A stretch of DNA of 64,000 bases. Origin: Streptomyces mirabilis. GTDB lineage: Bacteria > Actinomycetota > Actinomycetes > Streptomycetales > Streptomycetaceae. A program made the position numbers and the translations under genes. Positions 1 to 9,735 of this stretch are shown piece after piece. The notes under the pieces were generated by a model, which was not told where the DNA came from, ran no database searches, and saw only the letters and a program-made list of their open reading frames with translations. Every line of letters starts with the position of its first letter. Position 1 is the first letter of the stretch. The stretch is from contig NZ_CP074102.1 in assembly GCF_018310535.1 (NCBI RefSeq), forward strand, positions 2,728,001-2,792,000, in the 5' to 3' direction.

Positions 1-783
1 GAGAATTTCCCCGACCTCGGGGCGGGTGCGGGCCAGGGTGGCCGAGAGGGCGATCTGGTCGCCGAAGTCGAGGAGGTCGCGCTCGCGCTTGGCCGACCGG
101 TAGCGGCCCACCAGCTCGGTCAGTTCACGCCGGGCCGCGGCCGCCTCGGGGACCTTCCGCAGATCGGCGTTGGTGAGTTTGGCGCCCTCCAGGGAGCGCA
201 GCAGCTCGGCGTCGTAGGCGCGCAGGTCCTCGGGCCGTACGAGGTGCTCGGCGAGTTCGGAGTCGAGTGTGAGGAGGTCGCCGACGAGGTCCGGGAAGGA
301 GCGGGTCAGCGCCGGGTACGGTCCCGGGGCCTCGCGCAGTACGCGGGCGGCGAGCTGGTAGCGGGTGGCGTCGGCGAGCAGGCGGGAGGTCGGTTCGAGT
401 CCGATGCGCAGGCCGTGGTCGGTCAGCAGGCGGCCCGCGAAGGCGTGGTAGGTGGAGATCACCGGCTCGCCCGGCGGGTTGTCGGGGTCGATCACGTCCG
501 GGTCGGTGACTCCGGCCTTGATCAGTGCCTTGCGGACCCGCTCGGCGAGTTCGCCCGCCGCCTTGTTGGTGAACGTGAGACCGAGGACCTGCTCGGGGGC
601 GACCTGTCCGGTGCCGACGAGCCACACCACGCGTGCCGCCATCACCGTGGTCTTGCCCGATCCGGCTCCGGCCACGATCACCTGCGGGGCGGGCGGTGCG
701 GTGATGCAGACCGTCTGCTCCGGGGTGAACGGGATGCCGAGGAGCTCCTTGAGCTGCTCGGGGTCGGTGATAGGGGCGGGCAT
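1..783 (-). CDS. adnB: AdnB-like UvrD-family DNA helicase-nuclease (N-terminal part only)
   Basis: The first 261 residues of a UvrD/Rep-type helicase are present; the gene runs off the window start. The start is ATG at 783. A Walker A motif (AGAGSGKT, about residues 39-46) is followed by a motif Ia-like stretch (LTFTNKAAGELAERV) and STYHAFAGRLL. Family knowledge: actinobacterial AdnA and AdnB each join a UvrD motor to a RecB-type nuclease and together resect double-strand breaks. Being directly downstream of an AdnA-like gene on the same strand supports AdnB; the nuclease domain lies outside the window, so that assignment is inference. A 123-base gap separates the two genes. Confidence 0.85.
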   Translation of the reverse strand, partial: MPAPITDPEQLKELLGIPFTPEQTVCITAPPAPQVIVAGAGSGKTTVMAARVVWLVGTGQVAPEQVLGLTFTNKAAGELAERVRKALIKAGVTDPDVIDPDNPPGEPVISTYHAFAGRLLTDHGLRIGLEPTSRLLADATRYQLAARVLREAPGPYPALTRSFPDLVGDLLTLDSELAEHLVRPEDLRAYDAELLRSLEGAKLTNADLRKVPEAAAARRELTELVGRYRSAKRERDLLDFGDQIALSATLARTRPEVGEIL

Positions 784-871
784 GTCGGAGAGGCTAGCGG
801 CGCCCACTGACAGCGGAGGCCACATCGGCCGCCGGGACGGAAGAAGTGCTGGTCAACACGTGTGGTGCCGT

Positions 872-893
872 ACGTCACTCGCTGACGTGACGT
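872..893. promoter_or_regulatory. Inverted repeat in the adnA-adnB gap
   Basis: ACGTCAC (872-878) and GTGACGT (887-893) form a perfect 7-base inverted repeat with an 8-base spacer, just upstream of the 783 start. It could be a protein-binding site or an mRNA hairpin. Nothing identifies the partner. Confidence 0.3.
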
Positions 894-906
894 CCTCTTG
901 GGCCCC

Positions 907-3900
907 TCACTCGACCACGTGGCGTCCCTCGGGCCGAGCGCTGCACGATGCCCGGAAAGCGCAGTGCGTGCAGTGTTGTCCCGTGGTCGGGGAGAACCGT
1001 TCGTCGAGGACCTTCCCGGCCGCGGTGGCCAGCAGGTCGCCGACCCACTCGCCCTCCAGGGGCTCCTGGGCCTGCACCTTGGGGAGGGTCTCGCCGCCGT
1101 TCTTCTTGGCGGCACCCTGGCGCAGCTGGACGAGTTCCGCGCCGCCCGGCTCGGGGCGTACGCCGTCGAAGGTGTCGTCTACGGCCCCCTCACGGACGGC
1201 GAGCTGGTAGACGGCGAGCTGCGGGTGGTGCGCCACCTCCGCGGCGCTGGGCGCATGTTTGCCGGTCTTGAAGTCGACCACGTAGGCGCGGCCCTCGGTG
1301 TCCGTCTCGACACGGTCCATGGAGCCCCGGATGCGCACTTCGTAGTCGCCCGCCTCCAGGGTCACGTCGAAGTCGTGCTCACTGGCCACCGGCACACGTC
1401 CCGCACGGACGCCGTTGGAGTCGACGTGCCACTTCAGGAAGCGTTCGAGCGCCACGCGCGCGTGCTCCTTCTCCTGCGCGGACTTCCAGGGCGCGTCGAA
1501 GGCGAGCGCGTTCCACACGGAGTCCAGACGTTCCATGAGGACGGCGAGGTCGGCGGGGGTGCGTCCGGAGGCGACCTCGTCGGCGAGGACGTGCACGACG
1601 TTGCCGAAGCCCTGGGCGGCGGTCGCGGGCGCGTCGGCCTTGACCTCGCGGCCCAGGAACCACTGCAGGGCGCAGGTGTTGGCGAGCTGGTCGAGGGCGC
1701 TTCCGGAGAGCACGACGGGCTGGTCGCGGTCGCGCAGCGGCACCTTGCTCTCGGTCGGCTCGTACATGCCCCACCAGCGGTAGGGGTGCGCCGACGGCAC
1801 GAGGGGGCGGCCGTCCTCGTCGCCGAGGGCGGCGAGCTTGGCCAGGCGGTGGGCCGCGGCCTGCCGGAGGGCGTCCGAGACCCGCGGGTCGACCGTGGTG
1901 GCGCGCAGTTCGGCGACCAGGGCGGCGACGGACAGCGGGCGGCGGGGGCGGCCGGTGACGTCCCTGGGTTCGACGCCGAGTTCGGTGAGGAAGCGGGAGG
2001 GCTGGTCACCGTCGTCGGCGGGGGCCTTCACGGCGGTGACGACCAGGCGTTCACGCGCGCGTGTGGCGGCCACGTAGAACAGACGGCGCTCTTCGGAGAG
2101 GAGCGCTCCGGGGGTGAGGGGTTCGGCGAGGCCGTCGCGTCCGATGCGGTCGGCCTCCAGCAGGGAGCCGCGACGGCGCAGGTCCGGCCACAGGCCCTCC
2201 TGGACGCCCGCGACGACGACGACGCGCCACTGAAGGCCCTTGGAGCGGTGCGCGGTCATCAGGCGTACGGCGGCGGGGCGCACCGCCCTGCGGGTGAGAG
2301 TGTCGGCGGCGATGTCCTGGGCCTCGATCTCCTCCAGGAAGTTGAGGGCACCGCGCCCGCCGGTGCGTTCCTCGGCGCGGGCCGCGGTCGCGAACAGCGC
2401 GCAGACGGCGTCGAGGTCGCGGTCGGCGTTGCGTCCGGCCGCGCCACCGCGCCGGGCGGCCCGCTCCAGGCGCTGCGGCCACGGTGTTCCCTCCCAGAGG
2501 TCCCAGAGCGCCTCCTCGGCCGTCCCGCCGCCCGCCAGGCGCTCCCGCGCCTTGCGCAGCAGCGCGCCGAGGCGCTGGGCTCCCCGGGCGTACGCCGGGT
2601 CGTGCGCGACGAGCCGCTCCGGCTCGGCCAGCGCGCGGGTGAGCAGTTCGTCGGAGGGCGGCGGTACGTGGTTGCCCGCGGCGCGCTCCTCCTCGCGCAG
2701 CGCGCGCCCCAGGCGCCGCAGATCGGCCGCGTCCATGCTCGCGAGGGGCGAGGCGAGCAGGGTGAGCGCGGTTTCGGTGTCGAGCCAGGGCGCGGCTTGC
2801 GCGTCGGCATCCTCAGGTACGTCGGCGTCTTCAGATGTGTCGGCATCCTCAGCTACGTCGATGTCTTCGCGTACGCCACTGTCACCGCCGGAGGGCGCGG
2901 CCGTACCCGACTCCGCGCGTGCCACCGCTCGCAGTGCCGTCAGCAAAGGCGTCACCGCCGGTTCGTGCCGCAGCGGCAGGTCGTCGCCGTCGATGTCGAG
3001 CGGCACACCCGCCGCGGTGAGCGCCCGCCTGATCGTCGGGATCGTGCGGGAGCCGGCGCGCACCAGGACGGCCATGTCGCCCCAGGGGACGCCGTCCTCC
3101 AGGTGGGCGCGGCGCAGGATGTCCGCGATGTTGTCCAGCTCCGTGCCCGCCGTCGGGTACGTGTAGACCTCGACGGCGCCGCCGTCCCGTACCGGAGACA
3201 GCCCGCGGTGGGCGCGTACCTTCTCCGCCGGAAGTCGGGTCAGCGGCATGCGCTGGGTGATCAGGCGGGTGGCGGTGAGCAGGGCGGCGCCGGAGCGGCG
3301 GGAGGTGCGCAGCACCTCGACCGGCGCGGGACGGCCGTCCGCGCGCGGGAAGGCGTCGGGGAAGTCCAGGATGCCGTTCACGTCCGCACCCCGGAAGGCG
3401 TAGATCGACTGGTCGGGGTCACCGAAGGCGACCAGGTTGCGGCCGCCGCCGGCGAGGGCGTGCAGCAGCCGGACCTGCGCGGGATCGGTGTCCTGGTACT
3501 CGTCCACGTAGACGGCGTCGTACTGTCCGGCGAGACGTTCGGCGACGCCCGGACGCCCGGCGAGCAGCACCGCGCGGTGGACGAGTTCCGCGTAGTCGAG
3601 CACTCCTTGGAGGTCGAGAACGTCCAGGTACTCGGCGAGGAAGGCGGCGGCCGCTCCCCAGTCGGGGCGGCCGATGCGCCGGGCGAAGGCGGTCAGGGCG
3701 TCGGGGCTCAGGCCCAGTTCACGGCTACGTGCCAGTACCGCGCGGACCTCGTCGGCGAAGCCGCGCGTGGTCAGGCAGGCGCGCAGCTCGTCCGGCCAGC
3801 GGACATGGGCGAGGCCGAGCCGCTCCAGGTCGGGCTGGCCCGCGAGCAGTTCGCGCACCGCCACGTCCTGTTCGGGTCCGGACAGCAGCCGCAGGGGCTC

Positions 3901-4302
3901 CACGAACAGGTCACTGTCCTGGTGGGCGCGGACCAGGGCGTAGCAGAACGAGTGGAAGGTGGTCGCCCGGGGGGCGCGGGCGGCCCCTATGCGCAGCGCC
4001 ATGCGGTCGCGCAGCTCGACGGCCGCCTTGCGGCTGAACGTCAGCACCAGGATGCGTTCCGGGTCGCCGCCCCGCGCGATCCGGGCCGCGACGGACTCGA
4101 CGAGCGTGGTCGTCTTGCCGGTGCCGGGGCCGGCCAGCACGAGCAGCGGGCCCGTGTCATGGTCAACCACCGCGCGCTGCTCTGCGTCCAGACGAGGGGG
4201 CCCCACTCGGACCGGCGCGGTACGCACCAGTCGGTACGCGCCGTGGGTCCCCTGCCGCACCTGGGGGTGCGACAGGCGCCTGGTGGAAGAAGAGGAGCTC
4301 AC
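907..4302 (-). CDS. adnA: AdnA-like ATP-dependent helicase-nuclease
   Basis: 1131 residues, GTG start at 4302, in the usual AdnA size range. The N-terminal UvrD motor has Walker A AGPGTGKT (about 57-64), LTFSRKAAVELRDR, and Walker B DEYQDT (about 267-272). A C-terminal RecB/AddB-type nuclease has GSMDRVET and VVDFKTGK (Asp about 1010) and an Fe-S cysteine set: one Cys in LANTCALQWFLG plus C-x2-C-x5-C (1111, 1114, 1120). It would resect broken DNA ends before recombination as a heterodimer with the downstream AdnB. The Walker motifs look intact. There is no clear ribosome site at the chosen GTG, so the first 30 residues are uncertain. Confidence 0.9.
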   Translation of the reverse strand: MSSSSSTRRLSHPQVRQGTHGAYRLVRTAPVRVGPPRLDAEQRAVVDHDTGPLLVLAGPGTGKTTTLVESVAARIARGGDPERILVLTFSRKAAVELRDRMALRIGAARAPRATTFHSFCYALVRAHQDSDLFVEPLRLLSGPEQDVAVRELLAGQPDLERLGLAHVRWPDELRACLTTRGFADEVRAVLARSRELGLSPDALTAFARRIGRPDWGAAAAFLAEYLDVLDLQGVLDYAELVHRAVLLAGRPGVAERLAGQYDAVYVDEYQDTDPAQVRLLHALAGGGRNLVAFGDPDQSIYAFRGADVNGILDFPDAFPRADGRPAPVEVLRTSRRSGAALLTATRLITQRMPLTRLPAEKVRAHRGLSPVRDGGAVEVYTYPTAGTELDNIADILRRAHLEDGVPWGDMAVLVRAGSRTIPTIRRALTAAGVPLDIDGDDLPLRHEPAVTPLLTALRAVARAESGTAAPSGGDSGVREDIDVAEDADTSEDADVPEDADAQAAPWLDTETALTLLASPLASMDAADLRRLGRALREEERAAGNHVPPPSDELLTRALAEPERLVAHDPAYARGAQRLGALLRKARERLAGGGTAEEALWDLWEGTPWPQRLERAARRGGAAGRNADRDLDAVCALFATAARAEERTGGRGALNFLEEIEAQDIAADTLTRRAVRPAAVRLMTAHRSKGLQWRVVVVAGVQEGLWPDLRRRGSLLEADRIGRDGLAEPLTPGALLSEERRLFYVAATRARERLVVTAVKAPADDGDQPSRFLTELGVEPRDVTGRPRRPLSVAALVAELRATTVDPRVSDALRQAAAHRLAKLAALGDEDGRPLVPSAHPYRWWGMYEPTESKVPLRDRDQPVVLSGSALDQLANTCALQWFLGREVKADAPATAAQGFGNVVHVLADEVASGRTPADLAVLMERLDSVWNALAFDAPWKSAQEKEHARVALERFLKWHVDSNGVRAGRVPVASEHDFDVTLEAGDYEVRIRGSMDRVETDTEGRAYVVDFKTGKHAPSAAEVAHHPQLAVYQLAVREGAVDDTFDGVRPEPGGAELVQLRQGAAKKNGGETLPKVQAQEPLEGEWVGDLLATAAGKVLDERFSPTTGQHCTHCAFRASCSARPEGRHVVE

Positions 4303-4604
4303 GTGGTTCGCCGGTCCTGGAGGTTGTGCGGGATATCACTGCCGGCGCGGGGCGCCGTCGTTGAGGGGTGGTGGTCGGGCGACGGGTGGGAGGAGCACCG
4401 CGCGTTCAGAGTGGTGGCCGCGGGGTGAGCGGGACGCGTGCCGTCGACGCTACGCCGGTGAGCACCGTGGAAGGAGGGCTTCCCCTTCTTCCCTCACACC
4501 ACGTGCGTCCCCCGGCTCTCGAACGTACGGCATGTCACGGATGTGCCCCGTTTCCCCCGTACGGGCCACAGGTTCCCCATCGCCCCGTCCGATGCCGGAA
4601 GCTG
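4303..4604. other. 302-base gap upstream of adnA
   Basis: This gap lies between the adnA start and the 3' end of the alkyltransferase-like gene, both on the reverse strand. It must carry adnA's promoter unless the two are co-transcribed. I see a 10-base palindrome CCCGTACGGG (4556-4565) but no convincing -35/-10 pair and no strong terminator. Confidence 0.4.
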
Positions 4605-4970
4605 TCAGGTGTGACCCTGCGCGCGTTCGCCGCCGTCCCATCGTGCCCGTCTCATGTCGATGCGCGGCAGATGCCCCTCGGAGGCCCTGCTCGCCTCCTT
4701 CAGGGGCGTGCCCTCGTCGCGGTAGTGGCCCAGCGCCTCGAGTTCGTGGCCCGGGAGCAGCGCGCCGTCCGCGCGGACGACCCGCCACCACGGGACCGCT
4801 CCTCCGTAGAGGGCCATCACCCGGCCCACCTGGCGCGGTCCGCCCTCCTCCAGCCACTCGGCGACGTCCCCGTACGTCATCACGTGCCCGGGCGGGATCG
4901 AGTCGGCGACCTCAAGGACCCGCTCCGCGTACTCCGGCAGGACATCCGTCGGAAGGCTCTCCTCGCTCAT
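4605..4970 (-). CDS. Alkyltransferase-like (ATL) DNA repair protein, MGMT family
   Basis: 121 residues, the size of the isolated DNA-binding domain of O6-alkylguanine transferases. Family features: IPPGHVMTYGDVAEWL, RQVGRVMAL and PWWRVVRADG. In active MGMT the last motif is PCHRV with the acceptor Cys; here that position is Trp, as in ATL proteins, which bind O6-alkylguanine without repairing it and hand it to nucleotide excision repair. Start is ATG 4970; another in-frame ATG at 4979 is possible. Location beside adnAB puts it in a DNA-repair neighbourhood, as with Rv3204 in mycobacteria. Confidence 0.8.
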   Translation of the reverse strand: MSEESLPTDVLPEYAERVLEVADSIPPGHVMTYGDVAEWLEEGGPRQVGRVMALYGGAVPWWRVVRADGALLPGHELEALGHYRDEGTPLKEASRASEGHLPRIDMRRARWDGGERAQGHT

Positions 4971-5156
4971 CCGCCCCATCCTGCCCCATCCCACCGACAG
5001 TGCCACGAGTCGGTGACTGTGCGTATCCCTCGCCACGAAGGCGCACTTCGGGCAGACTGTGCGCCCCCGTATTTGCACCCTGATGCCCCCGTGTGTCGGT
5101 GGGGCATGCCACCATCGTGCGGGCGGTGACTGGTGATACGAGATCAAGAAGAGACG

Positions 5157-7955
5157 ATGAGGCAGCAGGGCGTGCACCCCGAAGACGCGGAGAGCACCTC
5201 CGCGGCCTCGTCGCGTCCGGACACCGGCGACACCGACCCGAAGGACTTGGGCGAGGCGGCGGACGAGCCCACGACGACGGTGGACGAAGAACCCGTTCCT
5301 GACACCCACGGACGAGCCCAGAAGCGGCTCGATCCGAAGGACGACTGCGGCGACGAGGTCCACAACGACGAGGTCGAGGGCGACGAACCGCTGCTGCCCG
5401 CGCGCGTGCACCGTCCGTCCGATCTGATGCGGCTCATGGTCGGCGTCCTCGCCATCGCCGTGCTGCTGGCCATCGCCGCGTTCGCGCACGGCACCACCTC
5501 GGGACTCGAACAGGACATCAACAAGGGCACGGGCCAGGCACCCGATCTGCTGATCAAGATCGCGGGTCTGGCGTCGAGCATCGCGATCCTCCTGGTGCCG
5601 GTCGCCTTCGCGATCGAGCGGCTGATCAAGCGGGACGGGCTGCGCATCGCCGACGGCGTGCTGGCCGCGGTCCTCGCGCACGGAGTGACACTCGCCACGG
5701 ACCTGTGGGTCGCCAAGGGCGCCCCGAGCTCCATCCAGGAGGCGCTCACCCAGCCCTCGCCGGGTGACATCCATGCCCTGACCGACCCGGTGCACGGCTA
5801 TCTGGCGCCGGTCATCGCGTACATGACTGCCGTCGGGATGTCCCGCAGACCGCGCTGGCGCGCGGTGCTGTGGGTGGTGCTGCTCCTCGACGCCTTCTCC
5901 ATGCTGGTCACCGGCTACACCACGCCGTTCTCGATCATCCTCACGGTGCTGATCGGCTGGAGCGTCGCGTACGGGACGCTGTACGCGGTCGGCTCGCCGA
6001 ATGTGCGTCCGACCGGGCGGACGCTCATGGCGGGCCTGCGGCACGTCGGCTTCCACCCCGTCAGCGCGGCCCGCGAGGACACGCCCGACACCACGGAGAA
6101 CGGCGACCGCGGTCGGCGCTACTTCGTCACCCTGGAGGACGGCCCGCCGCTGGACGTCACGGTGGTCGACCGTGAGCAGCAGGCCCAGGGCTTCTTCTAC
6201 CGCGTGTGGCGCAACCTGACGTTGCGCGGCCTCGCCACCCGTCGCAGTCTCCAGTCGCTGCGCCAGGCCCTGGAGCAGGAGGCGCTCCTCGCGTACGCGG
6301 CCATCGCGGCTGGGGCCAACGCCCCGAAGCTGATCGCGACCTCCGAGCTCGGTCCGGACGCCGTGATGCTCGTCTACGAGCACACCGGCGGGCGCACCCT
6401 GGACTCGCTGCCCGACGAACTCATCACGGACGATCTCCTGCGCGACACCTGGCACCAGGTGCAGGCACTTCAGTCGCGACGTATCGCGCACCGCAGGCTC
6501 GCGGGTGACGCGATTTTGGTGGATCGTTCCGGCACGGTGATCCTCACCGATCTGCGCGGCGGTGAGATCGCGGCCGGCGATCTGCTGCTGCGCATGGACA
6601 TCGCCCAGTTGCTGACCACGCTGGGGCTGCGCGTCGGCGCCGAGCGCACGGTGGCATCAGCCGTCGGTGTGCTCGGCCCGGACCCGATCGCCGACTGCCT
6701 GCCGCTGCTGCAGCCCATCGCACTGACCCGCTCCACCCGCGCGACGCTGCGCAAGCTGGCCCGGGAGCGCGCACATCGCGAACGCGACGCGGTCCTGGAA
6801 GCCTCCCGGCAGAACAAACTCGCCCGCGCGGAACAGACCCAGCACGCCGAGGCCGCGGTGGAAAAGCCCGGCAAGAAGGCCGTACGCGCGGAACAGCGGG
6901 CCGAGAAGCGGGCGATCGACGAGGCACTGGACGAAGCACGCGAGGAGGATCTCCTCACCCAGATCCGCCACCAGGTGCTGCGGATCCGCCCGCAGGCGCC
7001 GGTCGAACCGGCCCGCCTGGAGCGGGTGCGGCCGCGCACGCTGATGAGTTTCATCGCCGGTGCCATCGGCGGGTACTTCCTGCTGACGCAGCTCACCCAC
7101 ATCGAGTTCGGGACCCTCTTCGACAACGCCCAGTGGGGCTGGGTCGCCGCGGCCGTGCTGTTCTCCGCGCTGAGCTACTTCGCCGCGGCGATGGCGCTGC
7201 TCGGCTTCGTACCGGAGCGGGTGCCCTTCATGCGGGCCGTCGCGGCGCAGGTCGCCGGCTCGTTCGTGAAGATCGTGGCGCCCGCCGCGGTCGGCGGTGT
7301 CGCCCTCAACACGCGCTTCCTGCAGCGTGCGGGGGTGCGACCGGGGCTCGCGGTGGCGAGTGTCGGCGCGTCCCAGCTGTTCGGGCTCGGCTGCCACATC
7401 CTGATGCTGCTGTCCTTCGGCTATCTGACCGGCACCGAGAAGACGCCGTCCCTGTCGCCCTCCCGCACGGTCATCGCCGGTCTGCTGACGGTCGCCGTAC
7501 TGGTACTCGTCGTGACGTCGGTGCCGTTCCTGCGCAAATTCGTCAGCACGCGCGTGAGGTCGCTGTTCGCGGGCGTCGTACCGCGCATGCTCGACGTGCT
7601 CCAGCGGCCCCAGAAACTGATCACCGGCATCGGCGGCATGCTGCTGCTGACCGCCTGCTTCGTGATGTGCCTGGACGCGTCGATCCGCGCCTTCGGCCAC
7701 CAGCAGCCCACCACGCTCAGCCTCGCCAGCGTCGCCGTCGTCTTCCTCGCCGGTAACGCGCTCGGCTCCGCGGCGCCGACCCCCGGCGGCGTCGGCGCGG
7801 TCGAGGCGACCCTCACGGTCGGTCTGATCGCCGTGGGGCTCCCCAAGGAGGTCGCCGCCCCCGCGGTGCTGCTGTACCGGCTGCTGACACTGTGGCTTCC
7901 GGTGCTTCCGGGCTGGCTGTTCTTCAACCACCTGACCCGCAAGGGCGCCCTCTAG
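5157..7955 (+). CDS. Membrane protein: kinase-like domain plus LPG-synthase/UPF0104-type flippase domain
   Basis: 932 residues from ATG 5157, chosen because AGAAGAG sits just upstream; GTG 5133 is an in-frame alternative. Order: acidic N-terminal region (1-85), a hydrophobic bundle (about 90-280), a soluble domain resembling a degenerate kinase (LIATSELGPDAVMLVYEHTG, then IAHRRLAGDAILVDRSG and ILTDLRGGE where kinases have HRD...N and DFG), an Arg/Glu-rich coiled stretch, and a C-terminal bundle matching the lysylphosphatidylglycerol-synthase TM family (GSFVKIVAPAAVGGVALNTR; GSAAPTPGGVGAVEATL). It probably moves or modifies a lipid-linked substrate. No LPG-synthase catalytic domain follows, so aminoacyl-lipid synthesis is not implied. 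Confidence 0.75.
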   Translation: MRQQGVHPEDAESTSAASSRPDTGDTDPKDLGEAADEPTTTVDEEPVPDTHGRAQKRLDPKDDCGDEVHNDEVEGDEPLLPARVHRPSDLMRLMVGVLAIAVLLAIAAFAHGTTSGLEQDINKGTGQAPDLLIKIAGLASSIAILLVPVAFAIERLIKRDGLRIADGVLAAVLAHGVTLATDLWVAKGAPSSIQEALTQPSPGDIHALTDPVHGYLAPVIAYMTAVGMSRRPRWRAVLWVVLLLDAFSMLVTGYTTPFSIILTVLIGWSVAYGTLYAVGSPNVRPTGRTLMAGLRHVGFHPVSAAREDTPDTTENGDRGRRYFVTLEDGPPLDVTVVDREQQAQGFFYRVWRNLTLRGLATRRSLQSLRQALEQEALLAYAAIAAGANAPKLIATSELGPDAVMLVYEHTGGRTLDSLPDELITDDLLRDTWHQVQALQSRRIAHRRLAGDAILVDRSGTVILTDLRGGEIAAGDLLLRMDIAQLLTTLGLRVGAERTVASAVGVLGPDPIADCLPLLQPIALTRSTRATLRKLARERAHRERDAVLEASRQNKLARAEQTQHAEAAVEKPGKKAVRAEQRAEKRAIDEALDEAREEDLLTQIRHQVLRIRPQAPVEPARLERVRPRTLMSFIAGAIGGYFLLTQLTHIEFGTLFDNAQWGWVAAAVLFSALSYFAAAMALLGFVPERVPFMRAVAAQVAGSFVKIVAPAAVGGVALNTRFLQRAGVRPGLAVASVGASQLFGLGCHILMLLSFGYLTGTEKTPSLSPSRTVIAGLLTVAVLVLVVTSVPFLRKFVSTRVRSLFAGVVPRMLDVLQRPQKLITGIGGMLLLTACFVMCLDASIRAFGHQQPTTLSLASVAVVFLAGNALGSAAPTPGGVGAVEATLTVGLIAVGLPKEVAAPAVLLYRLLTLWLPVLPGWLFFNHLTRKGAL

Positions 7956-8053
7956 AGCCCCGCGCCGGCCCTCCCTCACGAGCCCCCGCGCGCCCTCACC
8001 CGCACGGCCCGCGCCCCGAGCGCCCCGCCCAGCACGACCGCAGGATGGGGAGC

Positions 8054-9598
8054 ATGCCGAACCCGTCTCCGCCGCGCGCCGCTGCGCTGGCCCTCTCCGT
8101 CGCTGTGCTGTCCGCCGTGCTGGCGGGCTGCAGCGACAACTCGAAGAGCGAGGACCTGCCGGCCCAGACGCTGAGCTGGAAGGACTGCCCGGCCCCCGCC
8201 GAGTCCGAGGGCGGCGGCAACGCCCCCTCTCCCCTGCCGGGCGGCACACAGTGGCAGTGCGCCACCATGAAGGCACCCCTCGACTGGGCCGATCCCAAGG
8301 GCGACACCATCGGGATCGCGCTGATCCGGGCGCGGACGAGCGGCGACCAGAGCAAACGCATCGGCTCCCTCATCTTCAACTTCGGCGGCCCCGGCGGCTC
8401 CGGCGTCAACACACTGCCCGCCTTCGGCGAGGACTACGCGAAGCTGCGCACCCGCTACGACCTGGTGAGCTTCGACCCGCGTGGGGTCGGCCGCAGCGCG
8501 GGCGTGAAGTGCGAGGACGACAGCCGGCTCGACGTGTTCTTCCAGCAGGACGCCACCCCCGACGACACCGCCGAGCAGAAGAACCTCCTCAGCAACACGA
8601 AGACGTTCAACGCGGCCTGCGAGAAGAACTCCGGCCGGACCCTCCCCCATGTGCGCACCACCGACGCGGCCCGCGACATCGACCTCATGCGCCAAGTGCT
8701 CGGCGACGCCAAGCTGCACTACTTCGGCATCTCGTACGGCACCGAACTCGGCGGCGTCTACGCCCACTTGTTCCCCAAGAACGTGGGGCGCGCCGTCTTC
8801 GACGCGGTCGTCGATCCGACGCAGAACCCGGAACAGAGCGCGCTCGGACAGGCCAGGGGCTTCCAGCTCGCGCTCGACAACTTCGCCACCGACTGCACCT
8901 CGAAGACCGAGCCCTGCCCGATCGGCGACACCCCGCAGGACGTCAAGGACCGCATCGCCAAACTCCTCAAGGACCTGGACAGCAAGCCCATCCCCGGCGT
9001 CTTCCCACGCCAGCTCACCCAGACCGAGGCCACCAACGGCATCGCGCAGGCGCTGTACTCCAAGGACTTCTGGGAGTACCTGACGGAGGGCTTGGAACAG
9101 GCGTACAGCGGTGACGGCAAGACACTGATGCTGCTGTCCGACTCGATGAACGGGCGCAACCAGAACGGCCAGTACAGCAACCTCTACGCGGCCAACGTCT
9201 CCATCAACTGCGCCGACGAGAAACCGCGGTACACGATCTCCGACGTGCAAGCCGGGCTGCCGGCGTTCCGGGCCGCCTCACCGCTGTTCGGCGACTATCT
9301 GGCCTGGGGCATGCTCAGCTGCACCAACTGGGCCGTCCCGGGCGCCGCCGACCACCCGGACGTCAGCGCCACCGGTGCGGCGCCGATCCTCGTGGTCGGC
9401 AACACCGGCGACCCGGCCACGCCGTACCAGGGCGCGAAGAAGATGGTGGACGCGCTCGGCAAGGGAGTCGGCGTCGAGTTGACCTACAAGGGTCAGGGGC
9501 ACGGCGCGTACGACAGCGGGAACAAGTGCGTGCACAACGCGGTGAACGGCTATCTGCTGGACGGGACCGTACCGCCCGCGGGAACCGTCTGCAGCTAG
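8054..9598 (+). CDS. Secreted alpha/beta-hydrolase lipoprotein, tripeptidyl aminopeptidase (Tap/SlpD) type
   Basis: 514 residues from ATG 8054; ATG 8045 is also in frame. A lipoprotein signal ends in VLAGC (Cys about 25). Catalytic features: oxyanion/HG-like FNFGGPGGSG, nucleophile elbow GISYGTELG, acid in GNTGDPATP and His in GQGHGAYDSG. The C-terminal TAP-like domain closes with a Cys. The family removes tripeptides from N termini of secreted proteins; S. lividans SlpD and SlpE are mycelium-anchored examples. It is followed 137 bases later by a close paralogue, so the pair arose by tandem duplication. Confidence 0.85.
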   Translation: MPNPSPPRAAALALSVAVLSAVLAGCSDNSKSEDLPAQTLSWKDCPAPAESEGGGNAPSPLPGGTQWQCATMKAPLDWADPKGDTIGIALIRARTSGDQSKRIGSLIFNFGGPGGSGVNTLPAFGEDYAKLRTRYDLVSFDPRGVGRSAGVKCEDDSRLDVFFQQDATPDDTAEQKNLLSNTKTFNAACEKNSGRTLPHVRTTDAARDIDLMRQVLGDAKLHYFGISYGTELGGVYAHLFPKNVGRAVFDAVVDPTQNPEQSALGQARGFQLALDNFATDCTSKTEPCPIGDTPQDVKDRIAKLLKDLDSKPIPGVFPRQLTQTEATNGIAQALYSKDFWEYLTEGLEQAYSGDGKTLMLLSDSMNGRNQNGQYSNLYAANVSINCADEKPRYTISDVQAGLPAFRAASPLFGDYLAWGMLSCTNWAVPGAADHPDVSATGAAPILVVGNTGDPATPYQGAKKMVDALGKGVGVELTYKGQGHGAYDSGNKCVHNAVNGYLLDGTVPPAGTVCS

Positions 9599-9735
9599 AA
9601 CCAACGCCATCCGCACCAAGAAAAGTGCAGGTCAAACGGTTATCCACAGGCCTCCGCGGCGCCGGCCGCGGGCGCCTACCATGGCCTGCATGTGATCCGC
9701 GACATCCGGCGGACCACGGGCGAGGGGGGAAGTTC

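Noticed and set aside
898..4428. Very long open frame on the forward strand opposite adnA (about 1176 codons)
   Set aside because: It mirrors adnA in an antisense frame, is Gly/Ala/Arg/Val-rich without domains, and is a routine effect of high GC content.
4971..6491. Reverse open frame extending the alkyltransferase-like gene to 628 codons
   Set aside because: The extension lies antisense to the flippase-like gene and lacks family features; homology starts at the 4970 ATG.
9640..9648. TTATCCACA considered as a DnaA box
   Set aside because: A single isolated site (another is at 58710) with no box cluster or replication gene; not an origin.
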